Origin: Nonomuraea candida
Lineage (GTDB): Bacteria > Actinomycetota > Actinomycetes > Streptosporangiales > Streptosporangiaceae
Direction of reading: 5' to 3'
Assembly: GCF_000725485.1 (NCBI RefSeq)
Contig: NZ_JOAG01000075.1
Location: 1-19,115, forward strand
Length of the DNA: 19,115 nucleotides
The position numbers were made by a program, and so were the translations under genes. How positions within the stretch are numbered: the stretch's first letter is position 1; the number at the start of each line of letters is the position of its first letter. The notes under the pieces were generated by a model. The model was not told where the DNA came from, searched no databases, and saw nothing but the letters and a program-made list of their open reading frames with translations. This document shows positions 7,939-14,702 of the stretch, one piece after another.

Positions 7939-8293
7939 GTCACTGTGGTGACCGTCTCGTCGGGCCAGTAAACGGAGGGCATCTCGACGACCATGGTGAG
8001 GCGGGCGCGGCGGCGCCGACCGCACCTCCGGCTCCGACACGACGACGATGGTCATGTCAGCCACCCGGACGATGCCGCCTGCGGTGTAGCGCAGGTTCAT
8101 GAACCGGTGCCGCACCCCCAGCAACGCGGAGAGGCTTCGTGGCTGGTCTCCGGCTGGGGAAGCCGCCGTTCCCGCCGCTGGAGGTGGCTCCGATCACGGT
8201 GAACACCAGGCTGAACGCGGTGAGCTCGTGGTCGAGGCCGACGATGGGCAGCTCCCCCGCCCGGCCGGGCACGGTGACGCGGCTCAGCCTGGG
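7935..8293 (-). pseudogene. Frame-broken remnant, possibly phage tail-like
   Basis: Three consecutive minus-strand frames give protein-like text only when joined. The first is RVTVPGRAGELPIVGLDHEL then TAFSLVFTVIG, starting directly after the permease stop codon. The second is SLSALLGVRHRFMNLRYTAG then VRVADMTIVVVSEPEV. The third is RLTMVVEMPSVYWPDETVTT ending at TGA 7937-7935. Shifts are needed near 8130-8175 and near 8000-8020. The final block (VVxMPxVYWxD) resembles the ends of some siphovirus distal or minor tail proteins, which is a tentative reading. The N-terminus is missing at the junction with the ABC permease gene. Alternatively, sequencing indels could produce the same picture. Confidence 0.4.
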
Positions 8294-9973
8294 TCAGGCG
8301 GAGGGCATCAGGTCGCGGCGGCGCAGGAGCGCCAGCCCCGCCGCCGTCAGGGCGACGGCCACCGCGGTCAGCCCCAGCAGGGGCGCCACCGGTGAGGAGG
8401 CGCTGCCCAGCAGCAGCGCCGGCACGTGCACGAACGGCGACAGGCCGAGGACGGCCCCGGTGGCCAGCTTGAACTCCGCCAGCAGATCCACCACCAGGAA
8501 GAGGCCGAGCGCGGTCCAGCTCACGGCCGCCGCCAGCCGGGGCAGCAGGCCGGACAGCAGCGTCGCGATCCCGGCCACGGTCCAGACCGCGGGCAGGTAG
8601 GCCAGCGTGGCCACGGTGACGCGGGCCGGGTCGCCGTCGAAGGTGAGCCCCGCCGCCGCGCCCAGCACGGCCAGCAGCAGCACCGGGCTCACGGTGACGA
8701 ACGCCAGGTGGCTCAGCGCCCAGCGCAGCCGGCCGACGGGGGTGGACAGCAGCAGCTCGGCCCGGCCCGCCGCCTCCTCGCCCCGGGCGCGCAGCGCCGC
8801 CACGAGCGCCGCGCCCGCGACGAGTTGGCTGAGCACGTACATCACGAATGTGAAGAACACGTCCGAGATGCCGGCTTCGGCGCCGCCGAGGGTCGCGGCC
8901 AGCTCACGGAACTGCGGCGTGTCGAGCTGGGTGTTCAGCCCGCGCGCCGCCACTCCCAGCACGGCGCCCAGCAGGCCGAACCCGATGGCGAAGCCCGCGA
9001 GCGAGCCGCGGTGCAGCCGCGCGGCCAGGCCGAACGCGCCCCGCAGCGTCCCGGTGGCGGGTCCGGGGCGGGCGGGCAGCAGCCCGCCGGCCACGTCCCG
9101 CCGCGCCGACAGCGCGAACGCGGCCCCCGCCAGGGCGGCGGCGAACACCGCGATCAGCCCCAGCACCCACCACTGGTCGCCGGCGTAGGGCCTGGTCAGC
9201 CGGACCCAGCCGAACGGCGTCAGCCACGCCGCCCAGCCCAGGCCGCCGGCGTCGGCCAGCGAGCGCAGCGCGAACAGCAGGCCGCCGGTGGCGACGGCGA
9301 TGCCGCGCGCCGTGGCGGAGGAGGCGGTGAGCTGCCCGGTGACGGCGGCCACGGCCGCGAACGCCCATCCGCCCGCGGCGGTGGACAGCCCGAACAGCAG
9401 CGAGGAACCCGCGGGCAGACCGGCCGCGACCAGGGCGGGCACCGACAGCAGGCCGTGCAGCAGGTTGGCGGCCAGGACGACCGCGAGCGCGGCGGCCAGC
9501 GGGGCGTGCCGGCCGATGACCCCCGAGGCCAGCAGCTCGCGCCGGCCGGTCTCCTCCTCGGCACGGGTGTGCCGGACCACCAGCAGGATGCTGATCAGCC
9601 CGCCGATCAGCGCGAGCGAGGAGCCGAGCGTCCATGCGGTCAGGCCGCCCACGCTCGCGTCGTAGATGGGGCCGCGCATGGCCAGCTGCGCGGGATTGCC
9701 CGCCGAGGCCGCCGCGAAGGAGTCGCGGGCGGCCTGGTCGGGGTACAGGCCGGCGGTGGCGGAGGCGATGCTCGCCGGAAGCAGCGCGGTGATCGCGATC
9801 CACGCGGGCAGCAGCACGCGGTCCCTGCGCAGGATGAGCCGGATCAGGGTCCCCGTGCCGGTCATGGTGCCGGTCGTGAAGCCGCTCATGGGGCCGGTCG
9901 CGGGGCCGCTCATGGGGCCGGTCGCGGGGCCGCTCATGGGACCGGTCGCGGGGCCGGTCTCAGGGCCGGTCAT
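8294..9973 (-). CDS. ABC-2 type permease, exporter of polyketide antibiotics-like, 559 aa
   Basis: An integral membrane partner of the ATPase encoded upstream, expected to export a hydrophobic compound such as an antibiotic or other drug. After an unusual Gly/Pro/Met/Thr-rich N-terminus (residues 1-40) the protein has about 12 hydrophobic segments in two similar halves, each opened by an Arg-rich cytoplasmic stretch ([14 protein letters not shown] at about 44, and the mid-protein [14 protein letters not shown]). Repeated EE-x-GRxELL motifs ([25 protein letters not shown]) are typical of this roughly 530-residue permease family. The ATG at 9973 overlaps the ATPase stop as ATGA, so translation is coupled. 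The same frame stays open to 10348, but that part is antisense-frame shadow of the ATPase gene. The protein ends [11 protein letters not shown]. Substrate cannot be read from sequence. Confidence 0.88.
   Translation of the reverse strand: MTGPETGPATGPMSGPATGPMSGPATGPMSGFTTGTMTGTGTLIRLILRRDRVLLPAWIAITALLPASIASATAGLYPDQAARDSFAAASAGNPAQLAMRGPIYDASVGGLTAWTLGSSLALIGGLISILLVVRHTRAEEETGRRELLASGVIGRHAPLAAALAVVLAANLLHGLLSVPALVAAGLPAGSSLLFGLSTAAGGWAFAAVAAVTGQLTASSATARGIAVATGGLLFALRSLADAGGLGWAAWLTPFGWVRLTRPYAGDQWWVLGLIAVFAAALAGAAFALSARRDVAGGLLPARPGPATGTLRGAFGLAARLHRGSLAGFAIGFGLLGAVLGVAARGLNTQLDTPQFRELAATLGGAEAGISDVFFTFVMYVLSQLVAGAALVAALRARGEEAAGRAELLLSTPVGRLRWALSHLAFVTVSPVLLLAVLGAAAGLTFDGDPARVTVATLAYLPAVWTVAGIATLLSGLLPRLAAAVSWTALGLFLVVDLLAEFKLATGAVLGLSPFVHVPALLLGSASSPVAPLLGLTAVAVALTAAGLALLRRRDLMPSA
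9881..9952 (-). repeat. Three tandem 24-bp units in the permease N-terminus
   Basis: Units 9881-9904, 9905-9928 and 9929-9952 are identical except for one base in the third. Each encodes the octapeptide GPATGPMS on the minus strand, and a partial fourth unit leads up to the start codon. The repeat places in-frame ATG codons at residues 13, 21 and 29 (another, outside the repeat, is at 37), all before the first membrane segment. Confidence 0.85.
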
Positions 9974-10863
9974 CGGGCGGCTCCCTCGTAGTGGCGCAGG
10001 AACAGCTCCTCCAGGGTCGGCGGCTGCGTGGTGAGGGTGCGTACGCCCGCCCGCGCCAGCTCGGCGAGCACCGGGGTGAGCGCGTCGCCGTCCACCTGGC
10101 AGCGCAGCCGGGCGCCGTCCATGGTCAGGTCGTGCACGCCGGGCAGGACGGCCAGGCCGGGCGCCGGCCCGATCAGCTCGGCGGTGACGGAGGTGCGGGT
10201 GAGGTGGCGCAGGTCGGCCAGGCTGCCGGACTCGACGGTACGGCCGGCGCGGATGATGCTGACGCGGTCGCACAGCGTCTCCACCTCCGACAGGATGTGG
10301 CTGGACAGCAGCACGGTGCGGCCGTCGCGCTTCTCCTTCAGGACGCACTCGTTGAAGACCGCCTCCATGAGCGGGTCAAGGCCCGAGGTCGGCTCGTCCA
10401 GCACCAGCAGCTCGACGTCGGAGGCGAAGGCGGCCACCAGCGCCACCTTCTGCCGGTTGCCCTTGGAGTAGGTGCGGCACTTCTTGCGCGGGTCGAGCTC
10501 GAAGCGCTCCAGCAGCTCGGTGCGACGCGCGGGGTCCAGGCCGCCGCGGACCCTGCCCAGCAGGTCGATGACCTCGCCGCCGGTGAGCGAGGGCCACAGG
10601 GTGACGTCGCCGGGCACATAGGCGAGCCTGCGGTGCAGTTCGGTGGCGTCGCGCCAGGGGTCGCCGCCGAGTAACGCCATCCGGCCGCCGTCGGCGCGCA
10701 TCTGCCCCAGCAGGATCCGGATCGTGGTGGTCTTGCCCGCGCCGTTGGGGCCGAGGAAGCCGTGCACCTCGCCCGTCTTGACGGTCAGGTCGAGCCCGTC
10801 CAGCGCCCTGGCCCGGCCGAAGGTCTTGACCAGGCCGTCGGCCTGCACCGCGGCGTTGTTCAT
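9970..10863 (-). CDS. ABC transporter ATP-binding protein, 297 aa
   Basis: This is the cytoplasmic ATPase powering the adjacent ABC-2 permease. Walker A is GPNGAGKTT at 38-46, Walker B is [12 protein letters not shown] at 152-163 with catalytic E157, and the switch histidine is H189 (SSHILSEVE). Two motifs are atypical: the Q-loop region reads [16 protein letters not shown] with no glutamine, and the signature is YSKGNRQKV (132-140) instead of LSGGQ. Both are, to my knowledge, usual in the polyketide-antibiotic exporter subfamily. Residues 220-297 form the C-terminal extension of drug-exporter ATPases. The ATG at 10863 overlaps the TetR stop as ATGA, and its own stop overlaps the permease start in the same way, giving a three-gene coupled operon. 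Export of antibiotics or drugs is the likely role; the substrate is unknown. Confidence 0.93.
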   Translation of the reverse strand: MNNAAVQADGLVKTFGRARALDGLDLTVKTGEVHGFLGPNGAGKTTTIRILLGQMRADGGRMALLGGDPWRDATELHRRLAYVPGDVTLWPSLTGGEVIDLLGRVRGGLDPARRTELLERFELDPRKKCRTYSKGNRQKVALVAAFASDVELLVLDEPTSGLDPLMEAVFNECVLKEKRDGRTVLLSSHILSEVETLCDRVSIIRAGRTVESGSLADLRHLTRTSVTAELIGPAPGLAVLPGVHDLTMDGARLRCQVDGDALTPVLAELARAGVRTLTTQPPTLEELFLRHYEGAAR

Positions 10864-11486
10864 TGCCGTCCCTCGTACTTCTCCAGGCCCGTCCGCGCCT
10901 GGTCGAACAGCTCGCGGCCGAGGAATTCCGGTCTGATCAGGTCGAGCTGGGCCTTGCCGACGCGCAACGCGCCCGGCGGGGCGTACAGGTCGGTGCCCAG
11001 CGCGCGGGAGACGTGCTCGTGCAGCACCGTGATGCCCAGCTTCATCGCCGTCAGCACGGTCGCGCGGGCGCGGTGATCGGCCTCGGCCCGCTCGTCGTCG
11101 GCGAGATGCGCCTCGGTCACGCTGACGAGTTCGTCGAACATCGCGGCGGCGGCGGGCGAGCCGTCCACGAGGGCCCGGCCCAGGTACTTCATCAGGGGCG
11201 GCGCGGTCCGGTGGACGTCCTCGACGAACTCGGCCTTGTCCAGGCCGCGGTCGGTGACGCCGGCGGTGACCTGCGCGCGCAGGTAACCCAGGACGTACTC
11301 GTCACACGCGTGCCTGAGCGCCTCCTTGGTGCCGAAGTGGTGCTGCACCAGGCCCGGGGAGACCTTGGCGGCCTCGGCGATCCCGCGGATGGTGGTGGCT
11401 TTGACCCCTCGCTCGGCGAACAGCGCCATCGCGGCGTCGCGGATGCGGGCGCGCGTCGTCAGGTCCTCTTCAGAAATTGGTCGCAC
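10860..11486 (-). CDS. TetR-family regulator of the ABC exporter operon, 208 aa
   Basis: A DNA-binding repressor with an N-terminal TetR helix-turn-helix: [20 protein letters not shown] (27-46) followed by [18 protein letters not shown]. The C-terminal ligand/dimer domain is less conserved. I chose the GTG at 11486. The frame can be extended to a TTG at 11504, but the -10 box and operator sit over that codon. Placing the start at 11486 leaves 2-4 nt of leader, so the mRNA is probably leaderless, in keeping with the absence of a ribosome site. The gene is first in an operon with the ATPase and permease (ATGA overlaps), so it probably represses its own operon until the exported compound binds. 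This regulatory logic is family knowledge plus context. Confidence 0.85.
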   Translation of the reverse strand: MRPISEEDLTTRARIRDAAMALFAERGVKATTIRGIAEAAKVSPGLVQHHFGTKEALRHACDEYVLGYLRAQVTAGVTDRGLDKAEFVEDVHRTAPPLMKYLGRALVDGSPAAAAMFDELVSVTEAHLADDERAEADHRARATVLTAMKLGITVLHEHVSRALGTDLYAPPGALRVGKAQLDLIRPEFLGRELFDQARTGLEKYEGRQ

Positions 11487-11495
11487 GTCCAATAG

Positions 11496-11524
11496 TCTAT
11501 ACAAATGTATTGGCAGCCATGCAA
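11496..11524 (-). promoter_or_regulatory. Promoter and operator of the TetR-ABC operon
   Basis: On the minus strand: -35 box TTGCAT (11519-11524), a 17-nt spacer and -10 box TATAGA (11496-11501). The palindrome ATACA-AA-TGTAT (11499-11510) overlaps the -10 box and spacer, flanked by a wider CCAATA/TATTGG pair (11489-11494 and 11508-11513). Predicted transcription start is 11488-11489, just before the GTG at 11486. This is an ideal autorepression layout. Confidence 0.7.
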
Positions 11525-11548
11525 GCGTTCAACGCCGGCCCGGGAGCT

Positions 11549-12085
11549 TCAGGCGTGCCGGCGGCGCCGGTGGTAGGCGTAGGCCAGGGCGAGCACGATC
11601 GGGCCCCACAGGTTCAGCGGGCTGACGCAGGCCGTGGCCAGGATCTCCCACCAGACGTTCGCGTAAGCGACCCGGTCGACGGCCCCGGCCCACTGGAGCA
11701 CCGTCTGCACCGGCAGCATCGACAGGACCACACCCCCGGCCACCGCGGGAACGATCGCGGCCATCGGCCGCACGCGCCGGCCCCCGAGGAACGGGATCCA
11801 GCCCGGGACCACCTCTCCCCACCGGCGCACCAGGCCGATGCACAGCAAGGCCGCCAGCTCCGACAACACGCTGAGCCCGAACACGTACGGGATGGTGATC
11901 CACAACGGCGACACAGGCGCGTCGTCGAGCTGGCCCATCTCGAAGTGGAAGGCGAACGGCAATCTCCACAGGCACGAGGGCAGCAGCAGCCAGGGAAGCG
12001 CGTAGGCGGCGCGCAGCGCCCAGCGCGGGACGGGCCGTTCGGTGTCGCTGGTGGCCGGAGCCTTGTGCGGCAAGCTGATCGTCAT
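11549..12085 (-). CDS. Small integral membrane protein of unknown function, 178 aa
   Basis: Hydrophobic segments lie at about residues 25-45, 60-87, 106-130 and 147-170, with an Arg/His tail (YHRRRRHA) expected in the cytoplasm: a four-helix membrane protein. A conspicuous loop between helices 1 and 2 (FHFEMGQLDDAPVSP) is probably extracytoplasmic. I do not recognise the family. The ATG at 12085 has a strong ribosome site, GGAGGT, 6 nt upstream. The frame remains open to 13501, but that part is antisense to the kinase gene and is not coding. It is divergent from the sensor kinase/response regulator pair across a 117-bp region, so it is a natural candidate target or accessory of that two-component system. 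Its stop lies 44 bp from the TetR regulatory region. Confidence 0.75.
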   Translation of the reverse strand: MTISLPHKAPATSDTERPVPRWALRAAYALPWLLLPSCLWRLPFAFHFEMGQLDDAPVSPLWITIPYVFGLSVLSELAALLCIGLVRRWGEVVPGWIPFLGGRRVRPMAAIVPAVAGGVVLSMLPVQTVLQWAGAVDRVAYANVWWEILATACVSPLNLWGPIVLALAYAYHRRRRHA

Positions 12086-12154
12086 CGTTCTACCTCCAGG
12101 ACTGTCGTGGACAACGTGGACCCAGGCTGCGTCTCCAGGGCGGCGAAGACATCT

Positions 12155-12168
12155 GCCGATCGGCCGAT
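12155..12168. promoter_or_regulatory. Overlapping palindromes between membrane protein and kinase genes
   Basis: GCCGATCGGC (12155-12164) and ATCGGCCGAT (12159-12168) are two overlapping perfect 10-bp palindromes in the only divergent region of this module. They are candidates for the response-regulator site, though short GC palindromes are common in such DNA. Confidence 0.35.
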
Positions 12169-12190
12169 TCGCCGGCGCGGGCCGCTGCCC

Positions 12191-12196
12191 TAGGGT
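12191..12196 (+). promoter_or_regulatory. Possible -10 box of a leaderless kinase transcript
   Basis: TAGGGT fits the actinobacterial TANNNT -10 pattern and lies 6 nt before the ATG at 12203. The hexamer TTCGCC (12168-12173), 17 nt upstream, would be a weak -35. If real, transcription would start at the ATG. The competing reading is that AGGGTG is a poor ribosome site. Confidence 0.35.
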
Positions 12197-12202
12197 GCCG
12201 TC

Positions 12203-13327
12203 ATGAGATTCCTCGCCGGCGGTCCGGCGGCGGCCGGCGCGCTCGCGCTCACACTCGTCCTCCGGCCGCTCCCGAGCCCGCTCGTCGTCGTGCCCGCGCT
12301 GCTCACGGTCGCGGCCATGTCGCTCGTCTGGTGGCCGAGGGCACGCCCCCTCCTGGCGGCGATCACCGCGACCGCCGGTGTGGCCGGCGCGGCGGGCACG
12401 CTCGCCTGGCTGGCCGATCCGGGCATCCCCGGCGGCCCGTCGACCTACGTCCACACGATCGCCGTGCTCACGCTCATCACGCTGACCGTGCGCTGGTCCG
12501 CCGTGCGGCAGGCGGTGCCGGCGGTGGGGGTGGCGGCGGTCTCCGAGGCGCTGCTGGGGTTGCAGATCACCCAGCCGCCACCCTCGGGCCTCGACGCGGT
12601 CGCCCTCACCCTCTTCTGGTCCGTCGGCACGGCGGGCGCGGTCGGTCTCGGCGCCTATCTCCGCGCCCTCGACCGGCGCCGGGTCGAGGCGGTCAGGCAG
12701 GCGCGCCGCACCCAGCGCCTGCAACTGGCCCGCGACCTGCACGACTTCGTCGCCCACGACGTCAGCGCCATGGTCATCCAGGCCCAGGCGGCGCAGTTCC
12801 TGCTCGACCGCGATCCGGCCGAGGCCGCGGCGGCGCTGCGGGCGATCGAGGAGGACGGCACGCGGGCGCTGGCGTCGATGGACCGGACCGTGCGCATGCT
12901 GCGCGAGCTGGAGGGCGACAGCGCCTCCGCCGAGCCGCTGCCCGGGCTCGACGGCCTGCCCGAGCTGGTACGGCGATTCGCCGACGCGGGCTTCCCCGAC
13001 ACCGAGATGCGCGTCGAACCAGCCGGCCCGGTGCCCCGCGAGGTCGCGACCACGATCTACCGCATCGTCGTCGAGGCGCTCACCAACGTCAGGAAGCACG
13101 CGCCGGCCGGGTCGAGCGTCGCCGTCCGGGTGACCGACGAGACGGGGGCGGTCGTCGTGACCGTGACCGACCACGCGCGTGACCAGGCGCCGCCGCGCCT
13201 GCCGTCCGCCGAGCGCGCCGGCGTCGGCCTGGCCGGGCTGGCCGAGCGGGTGCGGGCGCTGGGCGGCGAGTTCACCTCCGGCCGCGCCGCCGGCGGCGGC
13301 TGGGTCGTCAAGGCGGTGTTCCCGTGA
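12203..13327 (+). CDS. NarL-type sensor histidine kinase, 374 aa
   Basis: A membrane-bound sensor that autophosphorylates on histidine and passes phosphate to the regulator encoded next. Hydrophobic helices fill residues 8-152 with only short loops and no large extracellular domain, so it probably senses within or near the membrane. The dimerisation/phosphoacceptor region carries LARDLHDFVAHDVSAM (175-190) with the expected phospho-histidine H180. The ATPase part has the N-box EALTNVRKHA (291-300) and the G-box GVGLAGLAERVRALGG (340-355). The middle D-box is degenerate (VTDHARDQAPPR, no DxG), which is seen in related actinobacterial kinases of this HisKA_3 group. The stop overlaps the next gene's GTG as GTGA, so the pair is translationally coupled. 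The start has no strong ribosome site and may be leaderless. Confidence 0.9.
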   Translation: MRFLAGGPAAAGALALTLVLRPLPSPLVVVPALLTVAAMSLVWWPRARPLLAAITATAGVAGAAGTLAWLADPGIPGGPSTYVHTIAVLTLITLTVRWSAVRQAVPAVGVAAVSEALLGLQITQPPPSGLDAVALTLFWSVGTAGAVGLGAYLRALDRRRVEAVRQARRTQRLQLARDLHDFVAHDVSAMVIQAQAAQFLLDRDPAEAAAALRAIEEDGTRALASMDRTVRMLRELEGDSASAEPLPGLDGLPELVRRFADAGFPDTEMRVEPAGPVPREVATTIYRIVVEALTNVRKHAPAGSSVAVRVTDETGAVVVTVTDHARDQAPPRLPSAERAGVGLAGLAERVRALGGEFTSGRAAGGGWVVKAVFP

Positions 13328-13971
13328 CCATCCGGGTGCTGATCGCCGACGATCAGCCGGCCGTCCGGCGCGGCTTCCGCACGATCCTCGCCGCCCAGCC
13401 GGACCTGGAGGTGGTGGGCGAGGCGCCCGACGGCCTGGCGGCGCTCGGCCTCGCCCGCGAGCTGCGGCCGGACGTGGTCGTCGCCGACATCCGCATGCCA
13501 CGCATGGACGGGCTCGAACTCACCCGGCGCCTGGCCGGCCCCGACACGGCGGCACCGATGCGGGTGATCGTCGTGACCACCTACGACCTCGACGAGTACG
13601 TGCACGCCGCGCTCCGCGCGGGAGCCTGCGGCTTCCTGCTCAAACACGCGGGGCCGGCGCTCCTCGTCGAGGGCATCAGAGCGGCGGCCGCGGGCGATGC
13701 GCTGATCAGCCCCTCGGTGACCGTACGCCTGCTGCGCCACCTCACGCCGTCACCCGCCCGCACGGGCGTACCGGGCGAGCAGCCGCTGAGCGACCGCGAG
13801 CTGGAGATCGTCAAGCTGGTCGCCGCAGGCAGGTCCAACCCCGAGATCGCCGCCGAGCTGTTCATCTCGGCCGGCACCGCCAAGACCCACGTGGCCAACG
13901 TCCAGCGCAAGCTCGGCGTGCGCAACCGCGTGGGCATCGCCGCCTGGGCCTGGGAACACGGCCACGCGTGA
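13324..13971 (+). CDS. NarL/LuxR-type response regulator, 215 aa
   Basis: A transcription factor activated by the upstream kinase. The receiver domain (4-120) has the acidic pair D9/D10, phospho-acceptor D55 (VVVADIRMP), T85 (VVTTYD) and K107 (FLLKHAG). The C-terminal LuxR/GerE helix-turn-helix spans about 153-213, with LSDRELEIVKLVAAGRSNPE, then IAAELFISAGTAKTHVANVQ, and ends with AWEHGHA. The GTG start lies inside the kinase stop (GTGA). The gene is convergent with the Rrf2 gene, and a repeat block lies between them. Likely targets are its own pair and the divergent small membrane protein, which is an inference from position. Confidence 0.93.
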   Translation: MTIRVLIADDQPAVRRGFRTILAAQPDLEVVGEAPDGLAALGLARELRPDVVVADIRMPRMDGLELTRRLAGPDTAAPMRVIVVTTYDLDEYVHAALRAGACGFLLKHAGPALLVEGIRAAAAGDALISPSVTVRLLRHLTPSPARTGVPGEQPLSDRELEIVKLVAAGRSNPEIAAELFISAGTAKTHVANVQRKLGVRNRVGIAAWAWEHGHA

Positions 13972-14006
13972 ACCCGTCCGGCGGGCGGCCGCGATCCGGC
14001 GGCCCC

Positions 14007-14180
14007 AGCGGGTGGCGGCCGGCGCCCACCAGCCGACCGCGGCCATCGCCCAGCGAGTGGCGGCCAGCCACCGGCCGACCGCGGCCATCGCCCAGCGGGT
14101 GGCGGCCGGCGCCCACCGGCCGACCGTGGCCATCGTCTATCGGGTGGCGGCCAGCCACCGGCTGACCGCGGCCATCGCCG
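14007..14180 (-). repeat. Alternating 45/42-bp tandem repeat spilling over the Rrf2 gene end
   Basis: Four units: 14007-14051 (45), 14052-14093 (42), 14094-14138 (45) and 14139-14180 (42). Odd units carry GGCGCCC where even units carry AGCC, so the true period is an 87-bp duplication of a 45+42 pair. The last unit encodes the C-terminus of the Rrf2 protein (MAAVSRWLAATR). Read on without the stop, the other units encode the variants AMAAVGRWLAATRW and AMAAVGRWAPAATRW. Confidence 0.85.
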
Positions 14181-14616
14181 TCCCCTCGCTGTCGGCGTCG
14201 ATACGGGCCGCGAGGTCGGCGATCGTGACCCGGCGCAGGGCGTCCGCCCAGGCGTCCTCGGCGGCGGCCATGGCGCGGGCGATCGCGCACGGCCGCTCAC
14301 ACCGCTCGGCCGGGACGGCGAGCGGGCCTCGCTGCCGGATCTCGGTGCACCGGTAGGCGGGCCCGTCGCCGTCGATGGCCCGCACCACCTCCAGCGCCGA
14401 GATCTGGGCGGCGGGCCGGGTCAGCTCGTATCCGCCCACCTGCCCGGCCCTGGACCGCACGATGCCGGCCCGCGAGAGCGCCTGAAGGTGCTTGGCCAGG
14501 TAGGCGGGAGGGGTGCCGTGCAGTTCGGCGAGCCTGGCCGCGGGGACGGGCTCGCGGCTCTGGCTGAGGGTGACGCAACTGTGCAGTGCCCACTCCACCC
14601 CGTTGGACAGCTTCAT
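14137..14616 (-). CDS. Rrf2-family transcriptional regulator, 159 aa
   Basis: A winged-helix repressor of the Rrf2 type, many of which sense redox or nitrosative signals. It opens with the family-typical MKLSNGVEWALHSCVTL. I prefer this ATG (14616) over an in-frame ATG nine codons upstream (14643), because the latter sits inside an operator. The helix-turn-helix is PVPAARLAELHGTPPAYLAK and the wing is RAGIVRSRAGQVGGYELTRP. The sensing loop has three cysteines, C90, C106 and C110 (YRCTEIRQRGP, then ERCERPCAIA), spaced like [Fe-S]- or thiol-sensing members. Whether it binds a cluster is not shown. The C-terminus ends in a repeat unit and a TAG that replaces a TGG present in the neighbouring units. 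It is divergent from the MFS/GNAT operon, which it probably represses. Confidence 0.88.
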   Translation of the reverse strand: MKLSNGVEWALHSCVTLSQSREPVPAARLAELHGTPPAYLAKHLQALSRAGIVRSRAGQVGGYELTRPAAQISALEVVRAIDGDGPAYRCTEIRQRGPLAVPAERCERPCAIARAMAAAEDAWADALRRVTIADLAARIDADSEGTAMAAVSRWLAATR

Positions 14617-14634
14617 AATCACCAGCCTATCCAA

Positions 14635-14655
14635 CTCGGACATCTTTTGTCCGAG
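14635..14655. promoter_or_regulatory. Operator 1 for the Rrf2 regulator
   Basis: A perfect 21-bp dyad, CTCGGACA-TCTTT-TGTCCGAG. It lies 19-39 nt upstream of the chosen Rrf2 start codon, and its right arm contains the probable -35 box (TTGTCC, 14647-14652) of the MFS gene. Position and symmetry suit autoregulation plus repression of the divergent operon. Confidence 0.75.
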
Positions 14656-14666
14656 ACGTGATAGAA

Positions 14667-14687
14667 CTCGGATAAAGACTGTCCGAG
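14667..14687. promoter_or_regulatory. Operator 2 for the Rrf2 regulator
   Basis: CTCGGATA-AAGAC-TGTCCGAG has the same arms and the same 5-nt spacer as operator 1, with a single arm mismatch. The centres of the two sites are 32 bp apart, about three helical turns. The left arm contains the probable MFS -10 box (GATAAA, 14671-14676), 18 nt from the -35 box in operator 1. Confidence 0.75.
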
Positions 14688-14702
14688 ATCATTGGAGGGT
14701 AC

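Noticed and set aside
8426..9991. Long plus-strand open frame of 521 codons across the ABC permease gene
   Set aside because: Composition is Arg/Gly/Gln-rich shadow of the minus-strand permease; no domain and no ribosome site.
9974..10348. Upstream extension of the permease frame by 125 codons
   Set aside because: It overlaps the ATPase gene in another frame, is Arg/Pro-rich without family similarity, and the ATGA-coupled ATG at 9973 is the natural start.
8294..11504. Part of an antibiotic biosynthetic gene cluster
   Set aside because: The exporter operon resembles those in clusters, but no biosynthetic enzymes are present in the window.
12086..13501. Extension of the 178-aa membrane protein to 650 codons
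   Set aside because: The extra part is antisense to the kinase gene and low-complexity; the ATG at 12085 has a strong GGAGGT.
14007..14180. CRISPR-like array
   Set aside because: Units are contiguous with no unique spacers and are in frame with the Rrf2 gene end.
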